Shown here: positions 26,916 to 35,967 of the stretch, in pieces
Layout: each line of letters begins with the position of its first letter
Numbering within the stretch: the stretch's first letter is position 1
From: Rudaeicoccus suwonensis
GTDB taxonomy: Bacteria > Actinomycetota > Actinomycetes > Actinomycetales > Dermatophilaceae
NCBI RefSeq assembly: GCF_007829035.1
Contig: NZ_VIVQ01000001.1
Location: 1,860,001-1,924,000, forward strand
Length of the DNA: 64,000 bases
Reading direction: 5' to 3'
Notes under the pieces: generated by a model
Told to the model about the DNA's origin: nothing
What the model saw: the letters and a program-made list of their open reading frames with translations, nothing else
The model's database searches: none
Translations under genes and position numbers: made by a program

Positions 26916-29312
26916 ATGAGTCTTCCGGTCAAGCGTGTGAGGCTGGTGACGATGCTTGCGGCATCGACACTCGCCACAGGTATGACGATCTGCCTGGCCC
27001 CTGCACCAGCCCACGCAGCGTCCTCCGGTCTGGTCATCGCCGAGGTCTTCGGCGGTGGCGGCAACAGCGGCGCACCGTACAAGAACGACTACATCTCGCT
27101 CTACAACAAGAGCGCCAGCGCTGTAGACCTCACCGGTTGGAGTGTGAGCTACCGATCGTCGGCCGGGAGCGCAGGCGGCTCCACCGCACTCAGCGGCAGC
27201 ATCGCGGCCGGCGCGCACTACCTGGTGCAGGAGGGCGCCGGTGCGAGCACCACTGCCGCCGACCTGCCGACGCCGCAGGCGACCGGAACGCTGAACCTGT
27301 CCGGCACCAGCGGCAGCGTCATACTCGCCAACGGCTCCACGACGGTCGACACGGTCGGTTACGGCGCCGTCACCTCGACGTATGTCGAAGGCTCCCCCGC
27401 ACCGGCGCTGTCGAACACGACCGCCGCCTCGCGCACCTCGGGCTGCGTCGACACCGACGACAACGCCACCGACTTCACCGCGATCGCGCCGCAGCCGCTG
27501 AATTCCTCGGCGCCGATCGGCCAGTGCGGCACCGGCGGCACGGGTCCGATCACACCGCCCACCGGCGACCCCGCCACGATCGAACAGGTGCAGGGAACCG
27601 GATTCCAGTCCCCTCTGGTCGGCAAGCAGGTGACCGAGGTCAAGGGTGTGGTGACTGCCAAGAACGGCTCCGCCGGCTTCTGGATCCAGTCGACCACCCC
27701 CGACAAGGACCCGCGCACCAGTGAGGGCCTGTACGTCTACGGCTCCACCTCGGCCGCGAAGGTGAAGGTCGGTGACGCCGTCACCGCGGCCGGGACCGTA
27801 GCCGAGTTCCGCCCAGGCGGCTCGACGGGCACCACCAACCTGACGACAACCGAACTCACCAGTCCGACGGTCACCGTCGACAGCTCGGGCAACGCCTTGC
27901 CGGCGCCCGCGGTCATCGGCTCCAAGGGCCTGGTTCCCCCCGCACAGACGGTGGAGTCGGGCAACCCCGGCAACGTCGACAACCTCTCGCTGTATCCCGC
28001 CACCAACGCCCTGGACTTCTGGGAGTCGTTGGAAGGCATGAGGATTCAGGAGAACGACGCACGAGCCGTCGGACCGACCAACACCTCCTACGGTGAGACC
28101 CCGATCATCGCGGGCAACACCAAGAATGTCGTTAAGACCCCGCACGGCGGTGTCATCTACGGCAGTTACAGCCAGCCGAACGCGATGCGCCTGACGCTGT
28201 CGGACGCGCTGCTGCCCAAGGGATCTGTCGCCCCCGCGACGGTCGGAGACACGTATGCCGGTGCAACCGTCGGTGTGGTCGACTACAGCTTCGGCGGATA
28301 CGACCTGCTCGCCACCCAGGTCGGCACGCTGAAGTCCGGTGGCACCGTCCGCGATGTCACCGCGGCGGCCACCAAGAAGCAGGCCGCCATCGCGACCTTC
28401 AACGTCGAGAACCTCGCGCCCAGCGACCCGCAGACCAAGTTCGACCGGCTGGCCGCACAGATCGTGCACAACCTCGCTGCACCGGATGTCGTTGCGCTGG
28501 AAGAGATTCAGGACAACAGCGGCGCCACCGACGATGGCACGGTTGACTCCACCCAGACCACCGACAAGCTCATCTCCGCCATCACCGCGGCGGGCGGCCC
28601 GTCATACACGGCGGTCTGGATCAACCCCACCAACGACGCCGACGGCGGACAGCCGGGCGGCAACATCCGGCAGGTCTTCATCTACCGGTCTGATCGTGGC
28701 ATGGCGTTCGTGCACAAGGCGGGTGGCACCGCGACCAACTCGACGCAGGTCACCGGCAAGGGCGCCGCGACCTCGATCTCCTTCTCGCCCGGCCGTCTCG
28801 ACCCGACCGACTCGGCCTGGTCCAGCTCCCGCAAGCCGCTGGTCGGTGAGTTCCTGTGGCAGGGAACGCCGATCTTCGTCGTCGCCAACCACTTCAACTC
28901 CAAGGGCGGCGACGACCCGCTGACCGGGCGCTACCAACAGCCGGTGCGGACCTCCGAAGCCCAGCGGCACGCGCAGGCGACGATCGTGCGCACCTTCGTC
29001 TCGCAGTTGCTCAAGGCGAACTCCGCTGCCAATGTCGTGGTGCTGGGCGATCTGAACGACTTCGAGTTCAGCCAGACCGCTGACATCCTGGTCGGCTCGG
29101 GCAAGTCCGCGCTGACCGACCTGCCGCGCACGCTGCCAGTGAACCAGCGCTACACCTACGACTACGAGGGCAACAGCCAGGTGCTGGACCACATCCTGCT
29201 GAGCCCCTCGCTCACCGCGAAGTACAAGTACCAGGTCGTGCACACCAATTCCGAGTTCTACGACCAGGATTCCGACCATGACCCGCAGGTCGTGAAGCTC
29301 ACCCTGAAGTAA
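26916..29312 (+). CDS. ExeM/NucH-family secreted endonuclease with lamin-tail domain
   Basis: A 798-residue exported nuclease. The signal peptide runs to about residue 34, ending APAHA. A lamin-tail domain (about 36-160) starts LVIAEVFGGGGNSG. An OB-like domain (about 235-325) has VKGVVTAKNGSAGFWIQ. A C-terminal endonuclease/exonuclease/phosphatase domain (about 490-795) has IATFNVENL, VVALEEIQDNSG, VVANHFNSKGGDD, VLGDLNDF and DSDHDPQV as metal and catalytic sites. It should degrade extracellular DNA, for nutrient recycling or biofilm turnover. No LPXTG anchor is present. A strong hairpin follows the stop. Confidence 0.9.
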   Translation: MSLPVKRVRLVTMLAASTLATGMTICLAPAPAHAASSGLVIAEVFGGGGNSGAPYKNDYISLYNKSASAVDLTGWSVSYRSSAGSAGGSTALSGSIAAGAHYLVQEGAGASTTAADLPTPQATGTLNLSGTSGSVILANGSTTVDTVGYGAVTSTYVEGSPAPALSNTTAASRTSGCVDTDDNATDFTAIAPQPLNSSAPIGQCGTGGTGPITPPTGDPATIEQVQGTGFQSPLVGKQVTEVKGVVTAKNGSAGFWIQSTTPDKDPRTSEGLYVYGSTSAAKVKVGDAVTAAGTVAEFRPGGSTGTTNLTTTELTSPTVTVDSSGNALPAPAVIGSKGLVPPAQTVESGNPGNVDNLSLYPATNALDFWESLEGMRIQENDARAVGPTNTSYGETPIIAGNTKNVVKTPHGGVIYGSYSQPNAMRLTLSDALLPKGSVAPATVGDTYAGATVGVVDYSFGGYDLLATQVGTLKSGGTVRDVTAAATKKQAAIATFNVENLAPSDPQTKFDRLAAQIVHNLAAPDVVALEEIQDNSGATDDGTVDSTQTTDKLISAITAAGGPSYTAVWINPTNDADGGQPGGNIRQVFIYRSDRGMAFVHKAGGTATNSTQVTGKGAATSISFSPGRLDPTDSAWSSSRKPLVGEFLWQGTPIFVVANHFNSKGGDDPLTGRYQQPVRTSEAQRHAQATIVRTFVSQLLKANSAANVVVLGDLNDFEFSQTADILVGSGKSALTDLPRTLPVNQRYTYDYEGNSQVLDHILLSPSLTAKYKYQVVHTNSEFYDQDSDHDPQVVKLTLK

Positions 29313-29323
29313 TCGCCGGCGTT

Positions 29324-29359
29324 CACAGGGCCGGTCGGGAAGCTCCGGCCGGCCCTGTG
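29324..29359 (+). terminator. terminator after the secreted nuclease
   Basis: An 11-bp perfect stem, CACAGGGCCGG (29324-29334) with CCGGCCCTGTG (29349-29359), starts 11 bp after the nuclease stop. It separates it from msrB. Confidence 0.75.
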
Positions 29360-29403
29360 CGTTGCGCACGTATGACGATGCTTTCGATGCGTAAGGAGTC
29401 GTG

Positions 29404-29826
29404 ATGGGCGAGCAGGCGGCATACCGGGTGAACAAGTCCGACGAGCAGTGGCGCGAGGAGTTGTCCCCGCAGGAGTACTCCGTGCTGCGCGGCGCCGGCA
29501 CCGAACGACCGTTCACCGGTGAATACACAGACACCGAGACCGAGGGTGTCTACTCGTGTCGCGCGTGCGGAGCGGAGTTGTTCCGCAGCACCACCAAGTT
29601 CCACAGCCACTGCGGCTGGCCGTCGTTCTATGCGCCGTCGGCCGACGACAACGTCGAACTGATCAGCGACCGCTCGATGGGCATGGTGCGCACCGAGGTG
29701 CGCTGCGCCACCTGCGGCTCACACCTCGGCCACGTCTTCGAGGGCGAGGGTTACGGCACACCCACCGACCAGCGCTACTGCATCAACTCGGTGTCGCTAC
29801 GGCTCGAGCCGTCCGCACAGCAGTGA
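29404..29826 (+). CDS. msrB: peptide-methionine (R)-S-oxide reductase
   Basis: A 140-residue MsrB that reduces methionine-R-sulfoxide in proteins using thioredoxin. The zinc site is intact (Cys52/Cys55 in CRACG and Cys101/Cys104 in CATCG). The catalytic Cys126 is in RYCINSV, and HSHCGWPSF is the substrate-binding signature. AAGGAG precedes the ATG at 29404; a GTG codon directly before it is in frame. It is monocistronic. Confidence 0.95.
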   Translation: MGEQAAYRVNKSDEQWREELSPQEYSVLRGAGTERPFTGEYTDTETEGVYSCRACGAELFRSTTKFHSHCGWPSFYAPSADDNVELISDRSMGMVRTEVRCATCGSHLGHVFEGEGYGTPTDQRYCINSVSLRLEPSAQQ

Positions 29827-29896
29827 GCACCCGCTGACCGGCTCGCATCGCGGGCCGGTCAGCTCGGGCGGCCGGACAGCCGGCGGCCGGTGCCGA

Positions 29897-30616
29897 TCAG
29901 CGAAGCTGGTCGACGAACGCGCTCAGTTCCACCAGCGGCCCGGTGAAGAACGGAATCTCCTCGCGCACGTGCCGCCGGGCTTCGGTGGCGCGCAGGTCGC
30001 GCATGAGGTCGACGATGCGGTGCAACTCGTCGGCCTCGAATGCGAGCAGCCACTCGTAGTCGCCCAGAGCGAACGCCGGGACGGTGTTGGCGCGCACATC
30101 CGGGTATCCACGAGCGGCCATACCGTGGTCCTTCAGCATCGTGCGGCGTTCGTCGTCGGGCAGTAGATACCAGTCGTACGAACGCACGAACGGGTACAGG
30201 CACAGGTACTTCTTGGGGTTCGGATCCACCAGGAAGTCGGGGATGTGCGACTTGTTGAACTCCGCCGGCCGGTGCACGGCGGCATTCGACCAGACGGGGT
30301 CGAGGTGGCGGCCCAGACCGGTCCGCTGCAACCCGCGGTAGGCGGCCTGCAACAACTCGATGCGCGGCGCGTGCCACCAGACGAGCAGATCGGCGTCCGC
30401 GCGCATCCCGCCCACGTCATACAGGCCTCGGACGACGACGTCCTGCTCCCCCAGCTCCGCGAGGAACTGCTGCGCCTCGACGACGAGTTCACTGCGATCA
30501 GAGGGCAGTTCGCGGGTCACCTTGAACGCCGAATACATCGTGTAGCGCAGCGTGTCGTTGATCTCGTTGATGGTGCGAGCCCCTGGGCGAAGTCGCTGGG
30601 TTTCCTGTTCGGTCAT
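29897..30616 (-). CDS. hemQ: coproheme decarboxylase HemQ/ChdC
   Basis: A 239-residue chlorite-dismutase-fold protein that performs the last step of the coproporphyrin-dependent pathway, coproheme to heme b. The likely catalytic Tyr141 is in LCLYPFVRS. The probable axial His164 is in [11 protein letters not shown]. Actinobacterial features are the [10 protein letters not shown] start and a short loop after YPF. It lies 42 bp downstream of hemY in one operon. Confidence 0.93.
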   Translation of the reverse strand: MTEQETQRLRPGARTINEINDTLRYTMYSAFKVTRELPSDRSELVVEAQQFLAELGEQDVVVRGLYDVGGMRADADLLVWWHAPRIELLQAAYRGLQRTGLGRHLDPVWSNAAVHRPAEFNKSHIPDFLVDPNPKKYLCLYPFVRSYDWYLLPDDERRTMLKDHGMAARGYPDVRANTVPAFALGDYEWLLAFEADELHRIVDLMRDLRATEARRHVREEIPFFTGPLVELSAFVDQLR

Positions 30617-30658
30617 GTCGTCATCCTCTCCGGGTGGGTGAAGTCGTGGTGTGCCGGG

Positions 30659-32038
30659 TCAGCGCAGCGCGGCGATGAGTTGGTCGGCGGCGGCTCGTGC
30701 GGAGCCGATGCAGGCTGGGATCCCGACCCCGTCGTAGGCCGCGCCGGCGAGAGCAAGCGTCGGGTATGCCGCAAGCGACTCCCGCACACCGGCGATCCGC
30801 TCGACGTGGCCGACGGCATACTGCGGCAGTCCCCCGCCCCATCGCTGGACGTGCGCCGCGACCGGTGCGGGGACCTGGCCTGGTAGCGCCTTGCGCAGGT
30901 CGGCCAGTCCGTCCCATGCGAGATGAGCGTCGCTGAGTTGCAGGCTCGCGACCTCGCGGTGCCGACCGAAGGAGACGCGGACGAAGGTGAGGTCTGGTCG
31001 CGCCTGCCCCAGCCGTGGCCACTTGCTGCTGCTGAAGGTGGACGCCTTGATGTTGCGCCCGTCGACAGGCGGCACCAGGAAGCCGGAACTGCCTGCAAAT
31101 GCTGCTGATTCGGCACTCGGGAAGGCGTAGGTGACCAGCGCCATCGAGGCGTAGTCGATGTCGGCGAGCGCCGCCGCGGCATCCGGCGCAACGCTACGCA
31201 GGAGCCGCGCCGTCGGGGCAGCAGGCACGGCACACAGGACCGCATCGACAGTGAGCGACTCGTCGCGCACCGGTCCACCTGCCTGCAGACGCCAGCCGGA
31301 TCCTTCCACAGCGATCTCGGTGACGGGCGTGTCGAGTCGGATGCTGACGCCGCGCTCTTGCAGAGCAGCGACCAGCACGGATGGCAGTTGGCCGAGTCCG
31401 CCTTCGATGCTGGCGAAGACAGGCTCACCTGCGCGCGCGGTCGAGGCCTCGGACACGCGCCGCGCCACGGCGGTCAGCGATTCGCCTGTGTCCGCGGCGG
31501 TCAAGAGCGCCGGCATACAGGCACGGGCAGACAGCTCGCGCGCGTGTCCGGCATACACGCCGCCGAGCAGCGGTTCGACCAGCCGGTCGACGACCGCCGA
31601 ACCAAGTGCGCGCTCGATGAGCACACCGATGGCGACGTCGCCGTCGACCGAGACGCTGTGCTCGTCGGCCACCCGCGCCAACTCATCCTCGCTCAGCAGA
31701 CCTTCGAGGTCCGCGGGCTTGCCTGGGACACCCATCAGCGTCCCGGCAGGCATGGGATGCAACGCATCTCGGCTCCAGATGCTCGCGCCGACGCGGTCGG
31801 GGTGCACCGTCGGCAGGCCGAGCTCCTGCAAGAGTTGCACCGCCTCAGGGCGACGGGCGAGCACGGATTCGGCACCGACATCGACACTCTGACCGCCGAC
31901 GACTGCACTGCGCAACTTGCCCCCAGCGGTGCCGGATCCTTCGAGCACGATGACCTCGACGCTGTCCGCGTGGGTACTCAGCTGCCATGCAGCTGCCAGA
32001 CCCGCGATTCCCCCGCCAACGATTGCGATCGACACCAT
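30659..32038 (-). CDS. hemY: coproporphyrinogen III oxidase (HemY/CgoX type)
   Basis: A 459-residue FAD enzyme that oxidises coproporphyrinogen III to coproporphyrin III in organisms that use HemQ. The N-terminal dinucleotide fold is IVGGGIAGLAAAWQL followed by VEVIVLEGSGTAGGKLRS. The C-terminal FAD-contact segment is LALAGAAYDGVGIPACIGSA. The start is preceded by AAAGG. A perfect palindrome at 32062-32078 overlaps the probable promoter, suggesting repressor control of hemY-hemQ. hemE is not adjacent but 4.8 kb upstream. Confidence 0.92.
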   Translation of the reverse strand: MVSIAIVGGGIAGLAAAWQLSTHADSVEVIVLEGSGTAGGKLRSAVVGGQSVDVGAESVLARRPEAVQLLQELGLPTVHPDRVGASIWSRDALHPMPAGTLMGVPGKPADLEGLLSEDELARVADEHSVSVDGDVAIGVLIERALGSAVVDRLVEPLLGGVYAGHARELSARACMPALLTAADTGESLTAVARRVSEASTARAGEPVFASIEGGLGQLPSVLVAALQERGVSIRLDTPVTEIAVEGSGWRLQAGGPVRDESLTVDAVLCAVPAAPTARLLRSVAPDAAAALADIDYASMALVTYAFPSAESAAFAGSSGFLVPPVDGRNIKASTFSSSKWPRLGQARPDLTFVRVSFGRHREVASLQLSDAHLAWDGLADLRKALPGQVPAPVAAHVQRWGGGLPQYAVGHVERIAGVRESLAAYPTLALAGAAYDGVGIPACIGSARAAADQLIAALR

Positions 32039-32061
32039 GTCGGAAGCCTTTCACCTTGAAT

Positions 32062-32078
32062 TACTACACATTGTAGTA
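32062..32078 (-). promoter_or_regulatory. palindromic operator TACTACA-N3-TGTAGTA upstream of hemY
   Basis: A perfect inverted repeat, TACTACA CAT TGTAGTA, 24 bp upstream of the hemY start. The minus strand inside it reads TACAAT (32075-32070), a good -10 element, so a bound repressor would block transcription. The half-site matches the form known for BlaI/MecI/CopY-family repressors (TACA..TGTA core). No such regulator is encoded in the window. Confidence 0.65.
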
Positions 32079-32128
32079 GATCGTTTCTCGGGCTCCTCGC
32101 GCAGGGTCTTGGCGTCGGACGCTCGCAC

Positions 32129-33544
32129 CTACCGGCCAGTCTTCGCCTCGGCCCATGCCTGCGCGATGATCGGCACTGCGCGCCGGAGCGTCACGTCATC
32201 CAGACCGTATGGCGTGCGCACCCATCTCTCCAGCCCGTGGCCGGTGACCGCGAAGGCAGAGCCCGGCGCGAGCAGGATGCCGTGACGCCGAGCCGCCGTC
32301 ACAAGCGCCGATGACTTCGGCTGTGGCAGTTGCCACCACAAGGACAGTCCGCCCTCGGGCACGCGCGTGCGCCATCCAGGACACGCCGTCGCCAATTCGA
32401 GGAGCGCTTCCCTCGACGCGATCAGTTGCCGGCGCACGCTGTCGGCGAGCCCGTCGGACTCTCGCAGCAACTGGGCAACGACGAGTTGCTCCAGGATGGG
32501 CGCGCCCAGATCCAAACTCAGCCGCGCGCGGGCGATCGCGCCTATCACGTTGTGCGGAGCACGTATCCAACCGATCCGCAGACCGCCCCAGTGGGATTTG
32601 GACGCACTCCCGACACTGACGCAGTCGGCGGAATGCGCCGCCATCGGCCGCACCTGCGGTTCCGCATCGAGCCACACACGCGCCGTGGTGTCGTCCACGA
32701 TGCCGATCACTCCGCGCTCACGCCACGCCGCGGCAACGCGGGCACGCTCGTCCTCCGACCACACCACACCGGTGGGGTTGTGGAAGTCCGGCATCGCGAG
32801 CATCGCCCGGGCACCCGAGCGATGAATCGTGTCCAGCAGTTGCTCGATTCCCGCGCCGTCATCGGTCACAGGCACCACTCGTGCACCCGAATGGCTCAGC
32901 GCACCAAGAGAATTCGGGTATCCAGGACTCTGCGCGATTACCCGGTCGCCAGGACGAACGAGGGCCCGGAAGACCGCGGCCAGGCCACCAAGAGCGCCGA
33001 CCGTGACGATGATCTGCTCGGCATCGGTGGGCACCCCGCGCGCCCGATAGCCGGAAGCGATCTGCTCGCGCAGCTGCGGGACGCCCAGGTGGAAGTAGCC
33101 TCCACCGCCGACGAAGGCAGGCAGACGGTCGACAGCCTCGGCATACGCAACGGAGAGCCCCGGGACGGCCATAGGGGATGCATGCGTCAGGTCGATGACA
33201 TCGCCGGATCCGTCGTCGAGCGAGGCAAGTGGTAGGGGCTCTCCGCCGCCAGACGCGGGACCACCCGGCACTCGTACGACCGTGCCCGACCCCTGTCGGG
33301 ATTGGGCATACCCCTTGTCACGCAGAATTGCGTACGCGTGCGTCACCGTCGTGCGGCTGAGCGCGAGCGCAGTCACCAAATCGCGCTCGCTGGGAAGTCT
33401 CGTGTCGTGCAGCAGTCTGCCATCGGCGATCAGGAGCCGGATGCTATCTGAAATCCATTGGTATGCAGGAATATTCGGATCTACTGGACCTAGCAGACGG
33501 ACAAGGTGGGGCGCCGACACGCGGCGATCGGTCACAGCGGACAT
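32129..33544 (-). CDS. MocR/PdxR-type GntR regulator fused to aminotransferase fold
   Basis: A 471-residue MocR-family protein. The GntR winged helix-turn-helix (about 20-85) has LPSERDLVTALALSRTTVTHAYAILRDKGY. A class I aminotransferase-like domain follows (about 110-465), with the PLP lysine segment SVGSASKSHWGGLRIGW. Such proteins are transcription factors that sense PLP or amino-acid adducts. The ATG at 33544 is the first that keeps the family N-terminus; a longer frame to 34111 would cross the divergent gene. It is divergent from a YczE-type membrane protein, a pairing that recurs in this family. Confidence 0.9.
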   Translation of the reverse strand: MSAVTDRRVSAPHLVRLLGPVDPNIPAYQWISDSIRLLIADGRLLHDTRLPSERDLVTALALSRTTVTHAYAILRDKGYAQSRQGSGTVVRVPGGPASGGGEPLPLASLDDGSGDVIDLTHASPMAVPGLSVAYAEAVDRLPAFVGGGGYFHLGVPQLREQIASGYRARGVPTDAEQIIVTVGALGGLAAVFRALVRPGDRVIAQSPGYPNSLGALSHSGARVVPVTDDGAGIEQLLDTIHRSGARAMLAMPDFHNPTGVVWSEDERARVAAAWRERGVIGIVDDTTARVWLDAEPQVRPMAAHSADCVSVGSASKSHWGGLRIGWIRAPHNVIGAIARARLSLDLGAPILEQLVVAQLLRESDGLADSVRRQLIASREALLELATACPGWRTRVPEGGLSLWWQLPQPKSSALVTAARRHGILLAPGSAFAVTGHGLERWVRTPYGLDDVTLRRAVPIIAQAWAEAKTGR

Positions 33545-33545
33545 G

Positions 33546-33586
33546 AGGCCACTGTCGGGCAAGTGGCTCTTTGAAGCAAGGCCACT
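33546..33586. promoter_or_regulatory. three-half-site operator between mocR-like and yczE-like genes
   Basis: The 60-bp divergent spacer holds AGGCCACT at 33546-33553 and again at 33579-33586. A reverse-oriented AAGTGGCT lies at 33561-33568. Direct repeats with an inverted copy fit known MocR-type binding arrangements. The likely target is both promoters. Confidence 0.6.
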
Positions 33587-33604
33587 TTGATTCAGGATGG
33601 ACGT

Positions 33605-34324
33605 ATGCCGATCGCCACTCTTGCCCGCCGGCCCCGGGGTATCGCACGCACGGGGGCGCAGTTGGCAGCACTCTCCCCGCGGCAGCAACTGCGCGCCGGT
33701 CGCATGCCGCGCCGATTGGTGCAACTGTTCGCCGGCCTGAGTTTGTACGGCGTGGCGATGGCGATGTTCGTCCGCGCCCACCTCGGACTGGACCCATGGG
33801 ACGTCTTTCATTACGGCATCGCCCGGCACCTCGGACTCGACCTCGGAACCGCAGTCATTCTGGTGAGCATTCCGGTGCTTCTCCTGTGGATCCCGTTGCG
33901 GCAATGGCCCGGCCTGGGCACCATCACGAATGCAGTCTGGATCGGCGTCGCCACGAACATCGCGCTCGTCGTCATACCGAACGCACAGGGCATCTGGACA
34001 CGAGCAGCAATGTTCGCAATTGCGTTGATGATCAATGGCTTTGGAGGCGCGCTCTACATCGGCAGCCAGCTGGGGCCAGGTCCTCGCGACGGCTTGATGA
34101 CCGGGCTGCACCGCCGCACCGGGCTGTCACTCCGACTGGTGCGCACAGCACTCGAACTGTCGGTCCTGGTGATCGGTTGGCTGCTCGGCGGAATCGTCGG
34201 CATTGGCACCATCGTCTACGCCGTGGCAATCGGACCCCTTGTGCAGTTGTTCCTGCCGTGGTGCATCGTGCGCCTGGGCGACGGTGGCGTGTCTGCGGAC
34301 ACGGCCGGATCAGACCAGCCATGA
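33605..34324 (+). CDS. YczE/YitT-like integral membrane protein
   Basis: A 239-residue protein with about five membrane helices (45-65, 82-102, 108-128, 134-158, 185-215). It has family-typical FVRAHLGLDPWDVFHYGIA and GSQLGPGPRDGLMTGLHRRTG segments. Members are putative transporters of unknown substrate and often sit beside MocR regulators. The ATG at 33605 has AGGATGG upstream; a TTG at 33587 is in frame but less likely. Confidence 0.85.
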   Translation: MPIATLARRPRGIARTGAQLAALSPRQQLRAGRMPRRLVQLFAGLSLYGVAMAMFVRAHLGLDPWDVFHYGIARHLGLDLGTAVILVSIPVLLLWIPLRQWPGLGTITNAVWIGVATNIALVVIPNAQGIWTRAAMFAIALMINGFGGALYIGSQLGPGPRDGLMTGLHRRTGLSLRLVRTALELSVLVIGWLLGGIVGIGTIVYAVAIGPLVQLFLPWCIVRLGDGGVSADTAGSDQP

Positions 34325-34361
34325 GAGAAGCAGGACCCACCCCCATGTGGGACTCGGTGCG

Positions 34362-34814
34362 TCAGAACAACCGCATGAGCAGCGCCGTCAAACGCGAGGT
34401 CTCCTGCGAATCAAGGCGATTCAAGGTCGGTGCCAGTCCTGTGGCGACCTGCTTGACGCCCTCGGCGATGACACGGTGGCCGATCGCGGTCAGCGACACG
34501 AGCACGCCGCGATGATCGTGCGGATTGGGCTTGCGCTGCAGTAGACCCCTCGCCTCACCCCGGGCGACCAGCCCCGACACCGTCGACTTGTCCAAGCCCA
34601 GATAGCCGGCAAGCTCGCCCACAGTCGTCGTACGGTCCCGCAGAATCGCCAGCACCCTCAACTGCGTCAGCGACAGGTCATGCGCCGCGGCGACCCGATT
34701 GAGCACCCCCATCGTGAGGAAGGACGCCTGCACCAATGCGTCGATCAGCGGCTGATCGGGGGCAGCCATCGCCCCGGCGTCATCGGAAGCCTTCGGCGAC
34801 TCGTCGTCGGACAT
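34362..34814 (-). CDS. MarR-family transcriptional regulator
   Basis: A 150-residue winged-helix regulator with SLTQLRVLAILRDR, TTVGELAGYLGLDKSTVSGLVARGE (recognition helix) and a basic-wing segment RKPNPHDHRGVLVSLT. The start at 34814 removes an in-frame extension that would overlap the operator. It is divergent from an alcohol-dehydrogenase-like gene through an 81-bp spacer with a clear inverted repeat, so it probably represses both genes and may sense a small electrophile or phenolic compound. Confidence 0.9.
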   Translation of the reverse strand: MSDDESPKASDDAGAMAAPDQPLIDALVQASFLTMGVLNRVAAAHDLSLTQLRVLAILRDRTTTVGELAGYLGLDKSTVSGLVARGEARGLLQRKPNPHDHRGVLVSLTAIGHRVIAEGVKQVATGLAPTLNRLDSQETSRLTALLMRLF

Positions 34815-34835
34815 GGCTGGCAGCGTATCCCTATT

Positions 34836-34877
34836 TAGTTGGTAATCACATCTAGTTGTGTATGGTGTTACCACCTA
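34836..34877. promoter_or_regulatory. candidate MarR operator (imperfect inverted repeat)
   Basis: TAGTTGGTAA (34836-34845) and TTACCACCTA (34868-34877) match as inverted 10-mers with one mismatch and a 22-bp gap. They fill the AT-rich spacer between the MarR and dehydrogenase genes and flank the likely promoters. AAGGAG for the dehydrogenase follows at 34881. Confidence 0.65.
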
Positions 34878-34895
34878 ATCAAGGAGAATCACTTC

Positions 34896-35846
34896 ATGGA
34901 TGCCGCCGTCGTCACCCGCTTCGACCAGCCGCCGCAGTTCGGCCAGATCGACGCCCCGGAACCTCGCTCCGAGCACGACCTCGTGGTCGACGTCCTGGCC
35001 GCAGGGCTTCACCAACGCGTGCGCTCGCAGGCAGCGGGCTCGCACTACACCAGCACCGACCACCTGCCCCTCGTGCCCGGTATCGACGGGGTCGGACGGG
35101 ACACCGAGGGTCGTCTGCGCTACTTCTTGCTCCCCACCACGACGATGGGCTCGATGGCTCAGCAGACGGTGATCGACGCACGACGCAGCGTCATACTGCC
35201 CGAGGACATCGACCCCGTCGCACTCGCCGCAGCGATGAATCCGGCGATGTCGTCATGGGTGGCATTGCGTCAGCGCATCTCCTTCGAGCCGGGTCAGGAC
35301 GTGCTGATCCTCGGCGCGACCGGGAATTCAGGGCAGATGGCCGTCCGCATCGCGAAGCTGTTCGGAGCCGGCAAGATCGTCGCCGCCGGGCGGGATTTGG
35401 AGAAACTGGCGCAGCTGCCTGCCCTCGGCGCGACCGAGACGATCCGCCTCGGCGCGGATGACACCGCAGATCGCCTCGCCGAACTCGCTGCCGACGTCGA
35501 CGTCGTCATCGACTATGTCTGGGGCGAGAACACCGTCGCGGCCATGACCGCGATGGTGCCGCGTCGTTCGGATCCGGGCCGCCAGCTCACCTGGATCGAG
35601 ATCGGTTCGGTCGGTGGCCTCACTGCGAACATCCCGTCGGCAGCTTTCCGTGCTGTGCGGCTGCAGCTCGTGGGAAGCGGCCAGGGGTCGATCACACCGA
35701 GCGACTACATGGCCCAATTGCCAGCATTGGCAACAGAAATTGTGTCGGGTTCACTCCGCGTCGATGCCAGCGCGGTGCCGCTTCGCGAGGTCACCGCAGC
35801 ATGGACCGCCGACGACGCGAACGGTCGCATCGTCCTGGTGCCCTGA
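34896..35846 (+). CDS. medium-chain dehydrogenase/reductase, quinone-oxidoreductase-like
   Basis: A 316-residue MDR-superfamily protein. The N-terminal GroES-like part includes LPLVPGIDGVGRD. The cofactor domain has VLILGATGNSGQMAVRIAKLFGA and an AAGRDLEKL stretch fitting NADPH. The cysteine/histidine zinc ligands of true alcohol dehydrogenases are absent, so it is the zinc-independent reductase type. It is controlled by the divergent MarR gene. A CCCTGACCG/CGGTCAGGG hairpin overlaps its stop. Confidence 0.87.
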   Translation: MDAAVVTRFDQPPQFGQIDAPEPRSEHDLVVDVLAAGLHQRVRSQAAGSHYTSTDHLPLVPGIDGVGRDTEGRLRYFLLPTTTMGSMAQQTVIDARRSVILPEDIDPVALAAAMNPAMSSWVALRQRISFEPGQDVLILGATGNSGQMAVRIAKLFGAGKIVAAGRDLEKLAQLPALGATETIRLGADDTADRLAELAADVDVVIDYVWGENTVAAMTAMVPRRSDPGRQLTWIEIGSVGGLTANIPSAAFRAVRLQLVGSGQGSITPSDYMAQLPALATEIVSGSLRVDASAVPLREVTAAWTADDANGRIVLVP

Positions 35847-35866
35847 CCGTCAAGCGCCGGTCAGGG
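35841..35866 (+). terminator. terminator overlapping the dehydrogenase stop
   Basis: CCCTGACCG (35841-35849) pairs with CGGTCAGGG (35858-35866), a 9-bp stem with an 8-nt loop that includes the stop codon. It should stop transcription before the repeat array. Confidence 0.7.
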
Positions 35867-35967
35867 TCTCATCGAACTCTCGTCGTCCTTCGGCGGTCCA
35901 CCAGTCCGCATCATCGCTGGCGTCTTGGCCGTAGCCTCGACAGCGATCTTTGGGCGGAGTCCGGCGT
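35867..35967. other. unique intergenic DNA before the repeat array
   Basis: About 100 bp with no gene, stem or repeat that I can support. It lies between the dehydrogenase terminator and the first copy of the 170-bp duplicated block. Confidence 0.4.

Noticed and set aside
32129-34111. 660-aa version of the MocR protein
   Set aside because: The extra 189 residues are antisense to the YczE-like gene and cover the operator. The family start is at 33544.
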